The notes beneath the pieces are model-generated. The model ran no database searches and had not been told where the DNA came from. It saw only the letters and a list, made by a program, of their open reading frames with translations. A stretch of 64,000 nt of DNA from an uncultured Bacteroidota bacterium (GTDB lineage: Bacteria > Bacteroidota > Bacteroidia > Flavobacteriales > Flavobacteriaceae), in the NCBI GenBank assembly GCA_902602415.1, contig CACKQW010000003.1:1-64000 (forward strand). Reading direction: 5' to 3'. This document shows, piece by piece, positions 46,400-54,205 of the stretch (position 1 is its first letter; the number at the start of each line of letters is the position of its first letter). Made by a program: the position numbers and the translations under genes.

Positions 46400-46448
46400 C
46401 GCAATATATTGAGTTTTTTTTCGTTGTATAACCAAACACTGATTATAT

Positions 46449-46586
46449 ATGCAAAAAAACTACACTTACAAGCAAAATTTTATTCTAAATCCAAAAAAAG
46501 AAACTATACAAAAAATACTAAACTACTCAAAATCAATTGTTGTTATTAAACATAATGATAATCCCTTTATTATAGATTTAAATTAG
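46449..46586 (+). CDS. Small conserved-looking protein downstream of the sigma factor (45 residues)
   Basis: A short gene read directly from sequence: ATG at 46449 to TAG at 46584-46586. The product MQKNYTYKQNFILNPKKETI is followed by QKILNYSKSIVVIKHNDNP and FIIDLN; it is soluble and lacks a signal. From memory, flavobacterial genomes often carry a roughly 50-residue protein with the same layout (a helix with NYSKS, then a short beta end ...LN) right after this sigma factor. It ends by overlapping nth by 9 bases, like other convergent genes here. A role with the sigma factor is a guess. Confidence 0.65.
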   Translation: MQKNYTYKQNFILNPKKETIQKILNYSKSIVVIKHNDNPFIIDLN

Positions 46587-47222
46587 TTTATTTATAATTG
46601 ATTTTCTGCCTATTTTTTTTGAAATTTCATCTTTTTCTAATTTCCATCCCCTAGCTGGACAATATTCCCTACCATAGAAAATAATCTGAAGATGTAATTT
46701 GTTCCATTTTTCTTTTGGAAAAAGTCTTTTTGCGTCTTTTTCAGTTTGTTTGACATTTACCCCATTGCTTAATCCCCATCTGTACATTAATCTGTGAATA
46801 TGTGTATCTACTGGAAAAGCAGGAATTCCAAAAGCTTGTGACATTACTACACTTGCAGTTTTATGACCAACTCCAGGCAGTTCCTCTAGATCTACAAAAG
46901 ATTTAGGTACATTTCCATTATGTTTTTTAATAATAATTTCACTAAGTCCATATATCCCTTTACTTTTCATTGGTGATAGTCCACATGGACGTATTATTTC
47001 TTTGATTTCTTCAATACTAAGTTTTACCATGTCATATGGATTATCTGCTAGACTAAAAAGTTTTGGGGTTATTTGATTAACTCTTTCGTCAGTACATTGT
47101 GCAGATAATAATACAGCAACCAAAAGTGTAAATGGATCCTTGTGGTTTAATGGCACTGGAACAGTTGGATATAATTCCTCTAGTTTATTAATTACATAAG
47201 AAATTTTGTCACCTTTTTTCAA
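46578..47222 (-). CDS. nth: Endonuclease III-like DNA glycosylase without iron-sulfur loop
   Basis: Nth removes oxidised pyrimidines and nicks abasic sites. The 214-residue protein has the helix-hairpin-helix LEELPGVGHKTASVVMSQAFG (in parts LPGVGHKTA) with the catalytic Lys, and FPVDTHIHRLMYRWGL with the catalytic Asp. After the first cluster cysteine (GREYCPARGW) the remaining three cysteines of the usual C-X6-C-X2-C-X5-C loop are missing and the chain ends KIGRKSIINKLI. I chose the TTG at 47222; the longer frame to 47285 would overlap bcp and adds a non-family hydrophobic stretch. That leaves 32 bases to the divergent bcp start. Confidence 0.9.
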   Translation of the reverse strand: MKKGDKISYVINKLEELYPTVPVPLNHKDPFTLLVAVLLSAQCTDERVNQITPKLFSLADNPYDMVKLSIEEIKEIIRPCGLSPMKSKGIYGLSEIIIKKHNGNVPKSFVDLEELPGVGHKTASVVMSQAFGIPAFPVDTHIHRLMYRWGLSNGVNVKQTEKDAKRLFPKEKWNKLHLQIIFYGREYCPARGWKLEKDEISKKIGRKSIINKLI

Positions 47223-47254
47223 AATCTTAAATTTAAGAGTAAATATAATTAAAT

Positions 47255-47707
47255 ATGAAAAAATTGAAAGTAGGTGATTTGGCACCGAAAATTGAATGCA
47301 AAAACCAAGACGGGGAAATCATCAGATTATCAGATTTTTATGGAAAAAAAATAGTAATTTTTTTCTACCCAAGAGCAAACACCCCAGGATGTACTGCTCA
47401 AGCCTGTAACCTTGGGGATAATTATATTGAGTTTAAAAAAAGAGGATATGAAATAATTGGTGTTTCTGCGGATAATCAAAAATCTCAAAAAAAATTTTCG
47501 AACAAATATAGTCTTCCTTTTAATTTGTGTTGTGATGAAAATAAAGAGATTATTAACGATTATGGAGTATGGGGATTGAAAAAATTTAGAGGTAATGAAT
47601 ATATGGGTATTATTAGGACAACATTTATAATTGATGAAGAGGGAAAAATTGAAGAAATTATTGAGAAGGTTAAAACAAAAGAACACTCATTACAGATTCT
47701 GCATTAA
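47255..47707 (+). CDS. bcp: Thioredoxin-dependent thiol peroxidase (Bcp/PrxQ)
   Basis: Bcp reduces hydrogen peroxide and organic hydroperoxides using thioredoxin. The 150-residue protein has KVGDLAPKIECKNQDGE at the start, then FFYPRANTPGCTAQACNLGD with the peroxidatic Cys near residue 46 in TPGC and the resolving Cys five residues later, the classical PrxQ pair. LPFNLCCDENKEIINDYGVWG follows. All expected parts are present. It is divergent from nth, another oxidative-damage gene, across 32 bases, so the two may share regulation. Confidence 0.95.
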   Translation: MKKLKVGDLAPKIECKNQDGEIIRLSDFYGKKIVIFFYPRANTPGCTAQACNLGDNYIEFKKRGYEIIGVSADNQKSQKKFSNKYSLPFNLCCDENKEIINDYGVWGLKKFRGNEYMGIIRTTFIIDEEGKIEEIIEKVKTKEHSLQILH

Positions 47708-47709
47708 AA

Positions 47710-49113
47710 CTATTTGTATCCAAAAAGCTTAAATTTTTTAATCTTTTCTGCAACGGCTTTTGGTAAAAGTTTTTCCCACCCTGATTCATTTTTTTTGATA
47801 CTTTCTAGAACCTGATGTGAATAAATTTTAAGTGATTTTTTTTTGAAGTTCTTAACATCAATAACCTTTCCATTAAATTTAAAAAACTTGTAGAGTTCTT
47901 TCATTCTTGGATGAACTTTTAGGTTGTCGCTATTGACAATATTATTATTTTTGTCTAATACAGGATAAAGGTATACTTTGAGACTTTTAAAAAAAAGTTT
48001 ACCAAATGCCTCAAGAATTCCTCCGCTTAAACTAACGTAATATTTTGGATCAAAAATTTGAATTAAATTATTTACACCCATACAAAGTCCAATTTTCTTT
48101 TTTGTATATAATGAAAAATATTCAGCCAGCCTGTAATATTCTTTGTAATTAGAAATTAATACTGTTTCACCTAAAGATCCCAATAATTTAGCCCTGTCCA
48201 TAAAATCCTTTTCATCAATTTCTCCATCAGATGTTAAATCTGCAAGTGTAATTTCAAAAATTACTATTGTATCTTTTTTATCAACATGTCTTTCATTTAA
48301 AAACATGTTTAAAGAACTTCTGTACATTTCTTCATTAACAATAGTCACTGGTCTAAATCTACCCCTCAGGGCAAGAATATTTTTTTTATAAAGTGCTGCC
48401 GCTGGAAGTATATTATTCCCATCGGGACCAAACATAACAGCCTCGGTCATCTTATTTTTAACAAGCTCTAAACTTAAAATTCTATTGTCTACCTTTTTAA
48501 AAACTGGACCTAAAAAATTAATAGTATCAATTTCAACTTGATCAATACTTAAATGATCATATAATCTTTTAATAATTTTTTTTGGAGTTTGGTTATAAAA
48601 AAAAGCACTATGAATTAAGTTTGTTCCTAAAACTCCTAAGGTTTCTTGTTGCTGTTGTGCATTATTTTCCTTGAATCTAACATGTAAAATAATATCATTA
48701 TATTTTTCTTTTGGATCAATTTGAAATCTAATTCCTACCCAACCATGTCCATTGTATTTTTTAGCAAAATCAATAGTAGCAACCGTGTTAGCAAAGCAAA
48801 AAAACTTAACATTTTTTTTATTTTTTCTATCAATTCTTTTTTCTATCAAAGAAGTTTCGTGATTCAGCATTTTTACAAGTCTGTTATGCGTAACATATCT
48901 TTTGTCATCCTCTATTCCATAGATATCATCACTAAAACTTTTATCATATGCCGACATTGCTTTTGCGATAGTTCCAGATGCACCACCAACTCTAAAAAAT
49001 TGTCTAGCTGTTTCTTGACCAGCACCTATTTCGGCAAATGTACCATAGATATCAGAGTCTAAATTAATTTGCAATGCTTTTTGCTTGATGGAAAGGATGT
49101 TATTTAGGGACAT
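47710..49113 (-). CDS. Conserved Bacteroidota protein of unknown function
   Basis: The 467-residue soluble protein is highly conserved in flavobacteria: GTFAEIGAGQETARQFFRVGGASGTIAKAMSAYDKSFSD (in parts GTFAEIGAGQETARQFFRVG) near residue 24, KFFCFANTVATIDFAKKYNGHGWVGIRFQ (in parts NGHGWVGIRFQ) near 105, and LSGGILEAFGKLFFKSLKVYLYP (in parts LSGGILEAFGKLFF) near 370. Relatives are often labelled nicotinate-nucleotide adenylyltransferase, but I see no nucleotidyltransferase HxGH or ISST-type motif, so that name is doubtful. There is no signal peptide or membrane helix. Function is unknown. It lies two bases from the convergent bcp end, with its own -7 box upstream. Confidence 0.85.
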   Translation of the reverse strand: MSLNNILSIKQKALQINLDSDIYGTFAEIGAGQETARQFFRVGGASGTIAKAMSAYDKSFSDDIYGIEDDKRYVTHNRLVKMLNHETSLIEKRIDRKNKKNVKFFCFANTVATIDFAKKYNGHGWVGIRFQIDPKEKYNDIILHVRFKENNAQQQQETLGVLGTNLIHSAFFYNQTPKKIIKRLYDHLSIDQVEIDTINFLGPVFKKVDNRILSLELVKNKMTEAVMFGPDGNNILPAAALYKKNILALRGRFRPVTIVNEEMYRSSLNMFLNERHVDKKDTIVIFEITLADLTSDGEIDEKDFMDRAKLLGSLGETVLISNYKEYYRLAEYFSLYTKKKIGLCMGVNNLIQIFDPKYYVSLSGGILEAFGKLFFKSLKVYLYPVLDKNNNIVNSDNLKVHPRMKELYKFFKFNGKVIDVKNFKKKSLKIYSHQVLESIKKNESGWEKLLPKAVAEKIKKFKLFGYK

Positions 49114-49158
49114 ATCTGTAGAATTTTATAGTCCGTTTTTGATATATTGTACCATATG

Positions 49159-49166
49159 CAAATTTA
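49159..49166 (-). promoter_or_regulatory. Probable -7 box for the conserved protein at 47710-49113
   Basis: On the minus strand this reads TAAATTTGC, a perfect TANNTTTG with the frequent following C, 45 bases before the ATG at 49113. No clear TTG is seen at the expected upstream spacing. Confidence 0.45.
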
Positions 49167-49226
49167 TTAAAATAGTGTTATTTGGAGAAAAATAAATAGC
49201 TTATTTTTATATATCATTCACAGTTA

Positions 49227-49988
49227 ATGAAAATAAATTTTTTAGGAACAGGAACATCACAGGGAATTCCTGTAATTGGAAGTAACCATCCGGTATGTTT
49301 AAGCACTGATAAAAGAGATAAAAGACTCAGAACTTCTCTCTTATTGGATTGGAATGGAGATAAGATTATTATTGATTGTGGGCCTGATTTTCGCTATCAA
49401 ATGTTAAGGTCTGAATGTTCAAAAATTGATGCAATTCTTTTTACTCATGAACACAATGATCATGTATCTGGGTTAGATGATGTAAGACCATTTTATTTTA
49501 AATTTGGTACTATTCCAATTTATGCGGAAAGAAGGGTTTTAAATTCATTGGAAGAAAGGTTTCCTTATATTTTTAATAACATCAAAAATATTCCAAGCGT
49601 TCCTTCAGTAAAAATCAAAGAAATAAACGGTCAGTTTGCAATTAAAAACAAAATTGTAATTCCCGTTCGTGCTTTTCATGGTGAGCTTCCAATTTTAGGA
49701 TATAGATTTGCAGATTTTGCATATTTTACTGATGTAAAGACAATTGAAGAAACGGAATTTAAAAAATTAAAAAACTTAGAAGTTCTTGTAATAAATGCAT
49801 TAAGAATTGAAGAACATAGATCACATTTAAATTTGGAAGACGCTATAGCTTTAATTCAAAGAATTAACCCTAAAAAGGCATATTTAACTCACGTTAGCCA
49901 CAAATTAGGATTTCACAAAGAAATTCAGAGAAGTTTACCCAAGAATATTTTCTTATCATATGATGGATTAGAAATTGAAATTAATTAA
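49227..49988 (+). CDS. PhnP/RNase Z-like MBL-fold hydrolase
   Basis: The 253-residue metallo-beta-lactamase-fold protein starts INFLGTGTSQGIPVIGSNHPVC, typical of the PhnP-like branch, and has the metal motif LFTHEHNDHVSGLDDVRPF near residue 75, IPVRAFHGELPILGYRF near 145, and LTHVSHKLG near 230. PhnP-like enzymes act as cyclic phosphodiesterases; other members are nucleases. No phosphonate genes are nearby, so the substrate is open. It overlaps the convergent esterase gene by 8 bases. Confidence 0.9.
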   Translation: MKINFLGTGTSQGIPVIGSNHPVCLSTDKRDKRLRTSLLLDWNGDKIIIDCGPDFRYQMLRSECSKIDAILFTHEHNDHVSGLDDVRPFYFKFGTIPIYAERRVLNSLEERFPYIFNNIKNIPSVPSVKIKEINGQFAIKNKIVIPVRAFHGELPILGYRFADFAYFTDVKTIEETEFKKLKNLEVLVINALRIEEHRSHLNLEDAIALIQRINPKKAYLTHVSHKLGFHKEIQRSLPKNIFLSYDGLEIEIN

Positions 49989-50622
49989 TTTTTAGCCAAT
50001 CCTTAACTGCCTCAATATTTTCCAAACATAAATTATGTTGAGATTCAAACTCTTGGTAATTGTGATCAATTTTATTTTTGTCTAACCAATCTGAAGATTT
50101 TCTAGCATATGCTATTGGAATTGTTTCATCAAGAACTCCATGTGAGCAGTAAAACTTATGATCTTTATATTTATCAACAGAAACTGGTTTTATTATTTCT
50201 TTAAGAATTTTTCCACTCAAAGCAATAACTTTTTTATACTTATCATAGAAATTTAATGATAAAGCATATGCAAGCATTGCTCCTTGACTAAATCCTAATA
50301 GAACAATGTTTTCGCTTTTGATATTATATTTTTGGATAATTTGATTTTGAATAAAAATATTTAGATTATCAACCGAATATTTGGCCTGATCAAAATCAGA
50401 TTTTAGTGTATTATTTGAATCATAATGTAATGACCACCAGCAATAAGAGTTAAGATCTAGTGCATGATTGGCCTGAATGGAAACATACAGATAATTTTCT
50501 CCAAAAAACTCACTCAAGCTGATTAAGTCATTGTAATTGCTTCCATAACCATGGAGCATAATCAAAATTTTCCCATTTTTCTTTTGCGGGTAATTTTTGA
50601 TAAGATATTGATAATCAGACAT
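49981..50622 (-). CDS. Carboxylesterase/phospholipase-like alpha/beta hydrolase
   Basis: The 213-residue cytoplasmic protein has ILIMLHGYGSNYNDLISL near residue 19 (oxyanion hole), the nucleophile elbow LLGFSQGAMLAYAL near 107 (GFSQG), the acid in HGVLDETIPIA near 160, and His in FESQHNLCLENI near 195. This is the YpfH/acyl-protein-thioesterase-type esterase family. The natural substrate is unknown. It overlaps the dihydroorotase-like gene by 8 bases at its start, so it is the last gene of lolD-TIGR02757-pyrC-like-esterase. Confidence 0.9.
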   Translation of the reverse strand: MSDYQYLIKNYPQKKNGKILIMLHGYGSNYNDLISLSEFFGENYLYVSIQANHALDLNSYCWWSLHYDSNNTLKSDFDQAKYSVDNLNIFIQNQIIQKYNIKSENIVLLGFSQGAMLAYALSLNFYDKYKKVIALSGKILKEIIKPVSVDKYKDHKFYCSHGVLDETIPIAYARKSSDWLDKNKIDHNYQEFESQHNLCLENIEAVKDWLKIN

Positions 50623-51871
50623 TAAGTTTTACTTTATTATTTGAAATAATCCCGTAAACTCTTCCTTTTAGTTTGGTATTTTTAAAAATTGAATTTTTTG
50701 ATTTTGAAAAAATTTCATTTTCAGAAAAAATATAATCATAATTAGGATTAAATAAAGTAATATCAGCTGATTCACCAATGGAAATAGTTGAAGAATTTAG
50801 TAAAAATATGGATCTTCCTCTAGTTAAAATTTGTATTGCTGATTTCGTTGAAAATAACTTATTTAGTGCTCCAAAACAACTTTCTAAACCTATTGTACCA
50901 AATGCAGCATTTTCAAACTCTAAATCTTTAAGTTCTATGTTTAAAGGATTATGATCACATGTCACTAAATCGATAGTACCATCTTTAACCGCTGTTTTAA
51001 GGGATTCTATATCAGCAAGAGATCTCAAAGGCGGTAAGACTTTAAAATTTGTATTGTAACCACTTAAATATTGATCATCAAAAAATAAATTATGTATTGT
51101 TGTGCTACAGGTTACATTGAGTCCTCTTTTCTTAGCATTTCTTATAAGTTCACAAGATTTTTCAGTAGAAATTGTGGGTATATGTAATTTTCCTCCAGCG
51201 TATTCAAGTATTGTTAGATCTCTTTGAATATTTAAGTGCTCAGAAAAACTCGGAATTGGATTTAATCCAAGTACAGTGCTTGTAACATTTTCGTTAACAA
51301 CACCATTTTCAGAAATGTCCATGGTATTAGGGAATGACAAAATTGGATAATTAGAGTTATTTGAATATTGAAGGGCAAGCTTTAATATATTGGGATTTTT
51401 TATAGACCTCTTATAATCTCCGAATGCTATTGCGCCGCCTTCACCCATATCAAAAATTTCTGACAATTTATTCCCTTCTGATTTTTTTGTAAGTGATCCT
51501 ATTGGGTGAGCTGTAACAATATTATCAGAGGATAATAATTTTATATATTCTATTTCTGATCTTTTATCTATAACGGGGTTAGTATTTGGTTGTATCCCAA
51601 TACAAGTAAAACCTGATTTTGATGCGACGTCAAGAGTATTTTTCATGTTGTCTCTCTCCTCATATCCTGGCTGACCGCATGAAATGCTATAGTCAAACCA
51701 TCCGACTGAAACATGAAGGTTATCAAATTTTAATTCCTTATAATTATTAGAATTTTTGATTGAACGAGCGATATTTGAAATAATACCATTTTTTATTAAT
51801 ATATCAACTTTATCGTTATGAAATTCACTTTTCTTATCAATAACAATTGCAGATCGAATTAATAAATTCAT
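50615..51871 (-). CDS. Dihydroorotase-like amidohydrolase lacking the HxH metal motif
   Basis: The 418-residue protein aligns with PyrC-type dihydroorotases over its length: opening LLIRSAIVIDKKSEFHND, GQPGYEERDNM near residue 67, IGIQPNTNPVIDKRSEI near 92, GAIAFGDYK near 146, CDHNPLNIELKDLEFENAAFG near 310 and a C-terminal beta-sandwich (GESADITLFNPN). Where active enzymes have the zinc ligands D-x-H-x-H before REPG, this one has DYSISCGQPG, so both histidines are gone. A non-catalytic PyrC-like role, such as the partner of aspartate carbamoyltransferase known in Pseudomonas, is one possibility. A working dihydroorotase must be elsewhere. Confidence 0.85.
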   Translation of the reverse strand: MNLLIRSAIVIDKKSEFHNDKVDILIKNGIISNIARSIKNSNNYKELKFDNLHVSVGWFDYSISCGQPGYEERDNMKNTLDVASKSGFTCIGIQPNTNPVIDKRSEIEYIKLLSSDNIVTAHPIGSLTKKSEGNKLSEIFDMGEGGAIAFGDYKRSIKNPNILKLALQYSNNSNYPILSFPNTMDISENGVVNENVTSTVLGLNPIPSFSEHLNIQRDLTILEYAGGKLHIPTISTEKSCELIRNAKKRGLNVTCSTTIHNLFFDDQYLSGYNTNFKVLPPLRSLADIESLKTAVKDGTIDLVTCDHNPLNIELKDLEFENAAFGTIGLESCFGALNKLFSTKSAIQILTRGRSIFLLNSSTISIGESADITLFNPNYDYIFSENEIFSKSKNSIFKNTKLKGRVYGIISNNKVKLNV

Positions 51872-51900
51872 TTAGAAAATTTAAGTAAAAGTAATAAAAA

Positions 51901-52674
51901 TTATAATTTGAAATCTAATTTTTCAAATACACCAATTCCAAATAAAGCATAATCGTATTTTACCGGATCATTAACATCCAAAGTTCTTAAATATGAGTCT
52001 AATTCGATTACTGCTTTGTGGTCGTTTTGTTTTCTTTTTAGAATTCCCATTTTACGTGCAATTCTTCCGGAATGTATATCCAAAGGACATGATAAATATT
52101 TTGGTTTTATTTTTTTCCATATGCCAAAATCAACCCCTTTGTTATCATCTCTTACCATCCATCTTAAAAACATATTTATTTTTTTTGCGGCCGATCCTTT
52201 AAACGGATCAGAGATGTGTTTTTTTGTTCTTTTTAAATGATCTATTTCAAAAAATTTTTTTTTGAATTCATGAATGGAATTATGCATTCTTTCTTTTAAG
52301 ATATGTTTTGCAAATACACTTTCCAGTCCATCATGATTTGAATAAATATTTTTAATACTTTTTACAAACTGAATCAAATCATATCCATTAAATGTTCTAT
52401 GTTTAAAAGATTCTAATTTTTTGAGATCGGAATCATTATGATTCATTATGAAGTCATAGGGTTTATAAGCAAAAAATTCAACTATTTTTTTTGAACTTTT
52501 AATAATAGATTTTCTATTTCCCCAAGCTATTGTTGCGGTTAAAAAGCCGGAAATTTCAATGTCTTCCTTCTTTTGAAATAAATGGGGAATTTGAATTGGA
52601 TCTTCTTTGATGAAGGATGGATTATTGTATTTTTCAGATTTATAATCCAAAAATTCTTTAATTTTTAAGCTCAC
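51901..52674 (-). CDS. TIGR02757 (DUF2400) family protein
   Basis: The 257-residue protein matches the TIGR02757 family of Bacteroidota and related phyla: IKEFLDYKSEKYNNPSFI at the start, GFLTATIAWGNRKSIIKSSKKI near residue 43 (in parts TATIAWGNRKSI), HRTFNGYDLIQFVKSI near 92, and MFLRWMVRDDNKGVDFGIWKKI near 167. The late segment PLDIHSGRIARKMGILKRKQNDHKAVIEL (in parts LDIHSGRIARKMGI) resembles the helix-hairpin-helix DNA glycosylase fold, so a nucleic acid role is possible. No function is known. It lies two bases behind lolD. Confidence 0.92.
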   Translation of the reverse strand: MSLKIKEFLDYKSEKYNNPSFIKEDPIQIPHLFQKKEDIEISGFLTATIAWGNRKSIIKSSKKIVEFFAYKPYDFIMNHNDSDLKKLESFKHRTFNGYDLIQFVKSIKNIYSNHDGLESVFAKHILKERMHNSIHEFKKKFFEIDHLKRTKKHISDPFKGSAAKKINMFLRWMVRDDNKGVDFGIWKKIKPKYLSCPLDIHSGRIARKMGILKRKQNDHKAVIELDSYLRTLDVNDPVKYDYALFGIGVFEKLDFKL

Positions 52675-52676
52675 TT

Positions 52677-53339
52677 TTAGCTGATTATTTGTCCATCATT
52701 TATTTCAATTACTCTATCAGATTTTTTTGCAAGTTTTTGATCATGCGTTGCAATCAGAAAGGTATAATTAAAATCTTTTCTTAATTTTAAAAAATACTCA
52801 TATAAATTTCGTGAATTTTGAGAATCAAGATTTCCCGATGGCTCATCCGCAAAAATTATTTTAGGACTATTAATTAATGCCCTGGCTACGGCTACTCTTT
52901 GTTTCTCACCACCTGAGATTTCACTTGGTTTATTATTAGCTATATTGCTAATTCCAAAATAATCAATTAATTTATAGGCTTCTGTTTGAGCGTCTTTTTT
53001 TGAAATACCCTTGATAAAAGCCGGTATACAAATATTTTCAACCACGGTAAATTCAGGTAAAAGTTCATGGAATTGAAAAACAAATCCTAAGTTTTCATTT
53101 CTTAATTTGGATATTTCATTTTTATTTAAAGCATCTAAGTTAATTCCATTCAGACTTAACATTGAATCATAACCAGCTTCATACTTTTCAATTGTACTTA
53201 AAATTTGTAATAAAGTTGTTTTTCCTGCACCTGAAGATCCTATTAAACTTACAATTTCTCCCTCTTCAATTTTAATATCAATGCCTTTGAGAATATGTTT
53301 ATTTTCATAAAATTTATGTATATTTTTGGCAACTATCAT
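52677..53339 (-). CDS. lolD: LolD-like ABC transporter ATP-binding protein
   Basis: The 220-residue ATPase belongs to the MacB/LolD branch. Walker A is SLIGSSGAGKTTLLQ near residue 33, the branch-typical FVFQFHELLPEFTVVENICIP near 88 includes the Q-loop, and the signature is EISGGEKQRVAVARALINSP near 138 with Walker B IIFADEPSGNLD. LolD powers release of lipoproteins to LolA; LolC/LolE are not adjacent, so the match is by family only. I chose the ATG at 53339; a TTG three codons upstream is also in frame. It is first in a four-gene run ending with the esterase. Confidence 0.88.
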   Translation of the reverse strand: MIVAKNIHKFYENKHILKGIDIKIEEGEIVSLIGSSGAGKTTLLQILSTIEKYEAGYDSMLSLNGINLDALNKNEISKLRNENLGFVFQFHELLPEFTVVENICIPAFIKGISKKDAQTEAYKLIDYFGISNIANNKPSEISGGEKQRVAVARALINSPKIIFADEPSGNLDSQNSRNLYEYFLKLRKDFNYTFLIATHDQKLAKKSDRVIEINDGQIIS

Positions 53340-53371
53340 CTTAATCAAAATTAAGACAATATTTCTTAAAT

Positions 53372-53908
53372 ATGAACAATTTAAAAAAAGCTTATTTTGC
53401 TGGTGGTTGTTTCTGGTGTACTGAAGCGGTATTTTTAAGACTGAAAGGAGTTGAGAAAGCTATCCCAGGTTATTGTGGTGGAAATTATGAAAACCCAACC
53501 TATGAACAAGTATGCAGTGGAATTACTGGTCATGCTGAAACAGTATTGATTGAATATGATTCAGATTTAATTTCATATGAAATGCTTCTAGATGTATTTT
53601 TTAGGACTCATGATCCAACCACCATAAATCGTCAGGGAAATGATGTTGGAAAACATTACAGGTCAGCAATTTTTTATACAGATTTGGAACAAAAAAAATA
53701 TGCTGAAAATTTTATCAAAAAATGCAATGAAGATGGTTTATTTAAAAAACGGATTGTTACCCAATTAGAACCACTAAAAGAATTCTACACTGCAGAGAAT
53801 TATCACATGAACTATTATGAACTAAACCAGAACCAACCCTACTGTGAGTATGTTATCACACCAAAAATTGAAAAATTTAAATTGAAATTTAAATCTGAAT
53901 TAAAATAA
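53372..53908 (+). CDS. msrA: Peptide methionine (S)-S-oxide reductase
   Basis: MsrA repairs oxidised methionine. The 178-residue protein has AYFAGGCFWCTEAVFLRLKGV near residue 8, with catalytic Cys13 in GCFWC, then GYCGGNYENPTYEQVCSG, GHAETVLIEYD and FFRTHDPTTINRQGNDVGKHYRSAIFY (in parts HDPTTINRQGNDVG), all family hallmarks. It has no MsrB domain. It is divergent from lolD across 32 bases, and abuts the DUF6787 gene end to end with no gap. Confidence 0.97.
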   Translation: MNNLKKAYFAGGCFWCTEAVFLRLKGVEKAIPGYCGGNYENPTYEQVCSGITGHAETVLIEYDSDLISYEMLLDVFFRTHDPTTINRQGNDVGKHYRSAIFYTDLEQKKYAENFIKKCNEDGLFKKRIVTQLEPLKEFYTAENYHMNYYELNQNQPYCEYVITPKIEKFKLKFKSELK

Positions 53909-54205
53909 TTAGATTTTTAATCCAAAAAGATTTAAAAATTTTTTGACAAACCTCCAGAAAAACTTAAACTCACCAAAAATAAAAGCTACTAAAATCAGTA
54001 TGAATTGATATACAATAGTTATTAAAATAATTCTGGCAAACCAGTAAATTAGAATGTTTAAGTTTTCAGTGTTGATCCCAAAAAAGTTGCAAATAGGTTC
54101 TGATATCCAAGCAGCGGTAGACCCAGTGATCCCAAAAACAATAAATATTTTAAGGATTTGTAAATTAGAATTTATACCCCATTTGTGTTTAAGTTTACTT
54201 AGCAT
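53909..54205 (-). CDS. DUF6787 family small membrane protein
   Basis: The 98-residue protein has LKHKWGINSNLQILKIFIVFGITG near its start, two to three membrane helices (about residues 18-36, 50-75), and ends FGEFKFFWRFVKKFLNLFG. The KxKWGI-NSN opening and the GxFKFFW ending are the DUF6787 pattern of flavobacteria. Function unknown. The start overlaps the serA-like gene by 11 bases, so it is the last member of luxC-serC-serA-DUF6787. Confidence 0.85.
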   Translation of the reverse strand: MLSKLKHKWGINSNLQILKIFIVFGITGSTAAWISEPICNFFGINTENLNILIYWFARIILITIVYQFILILVAFIFGEFKFFWRFVKKFLNLFGLKI

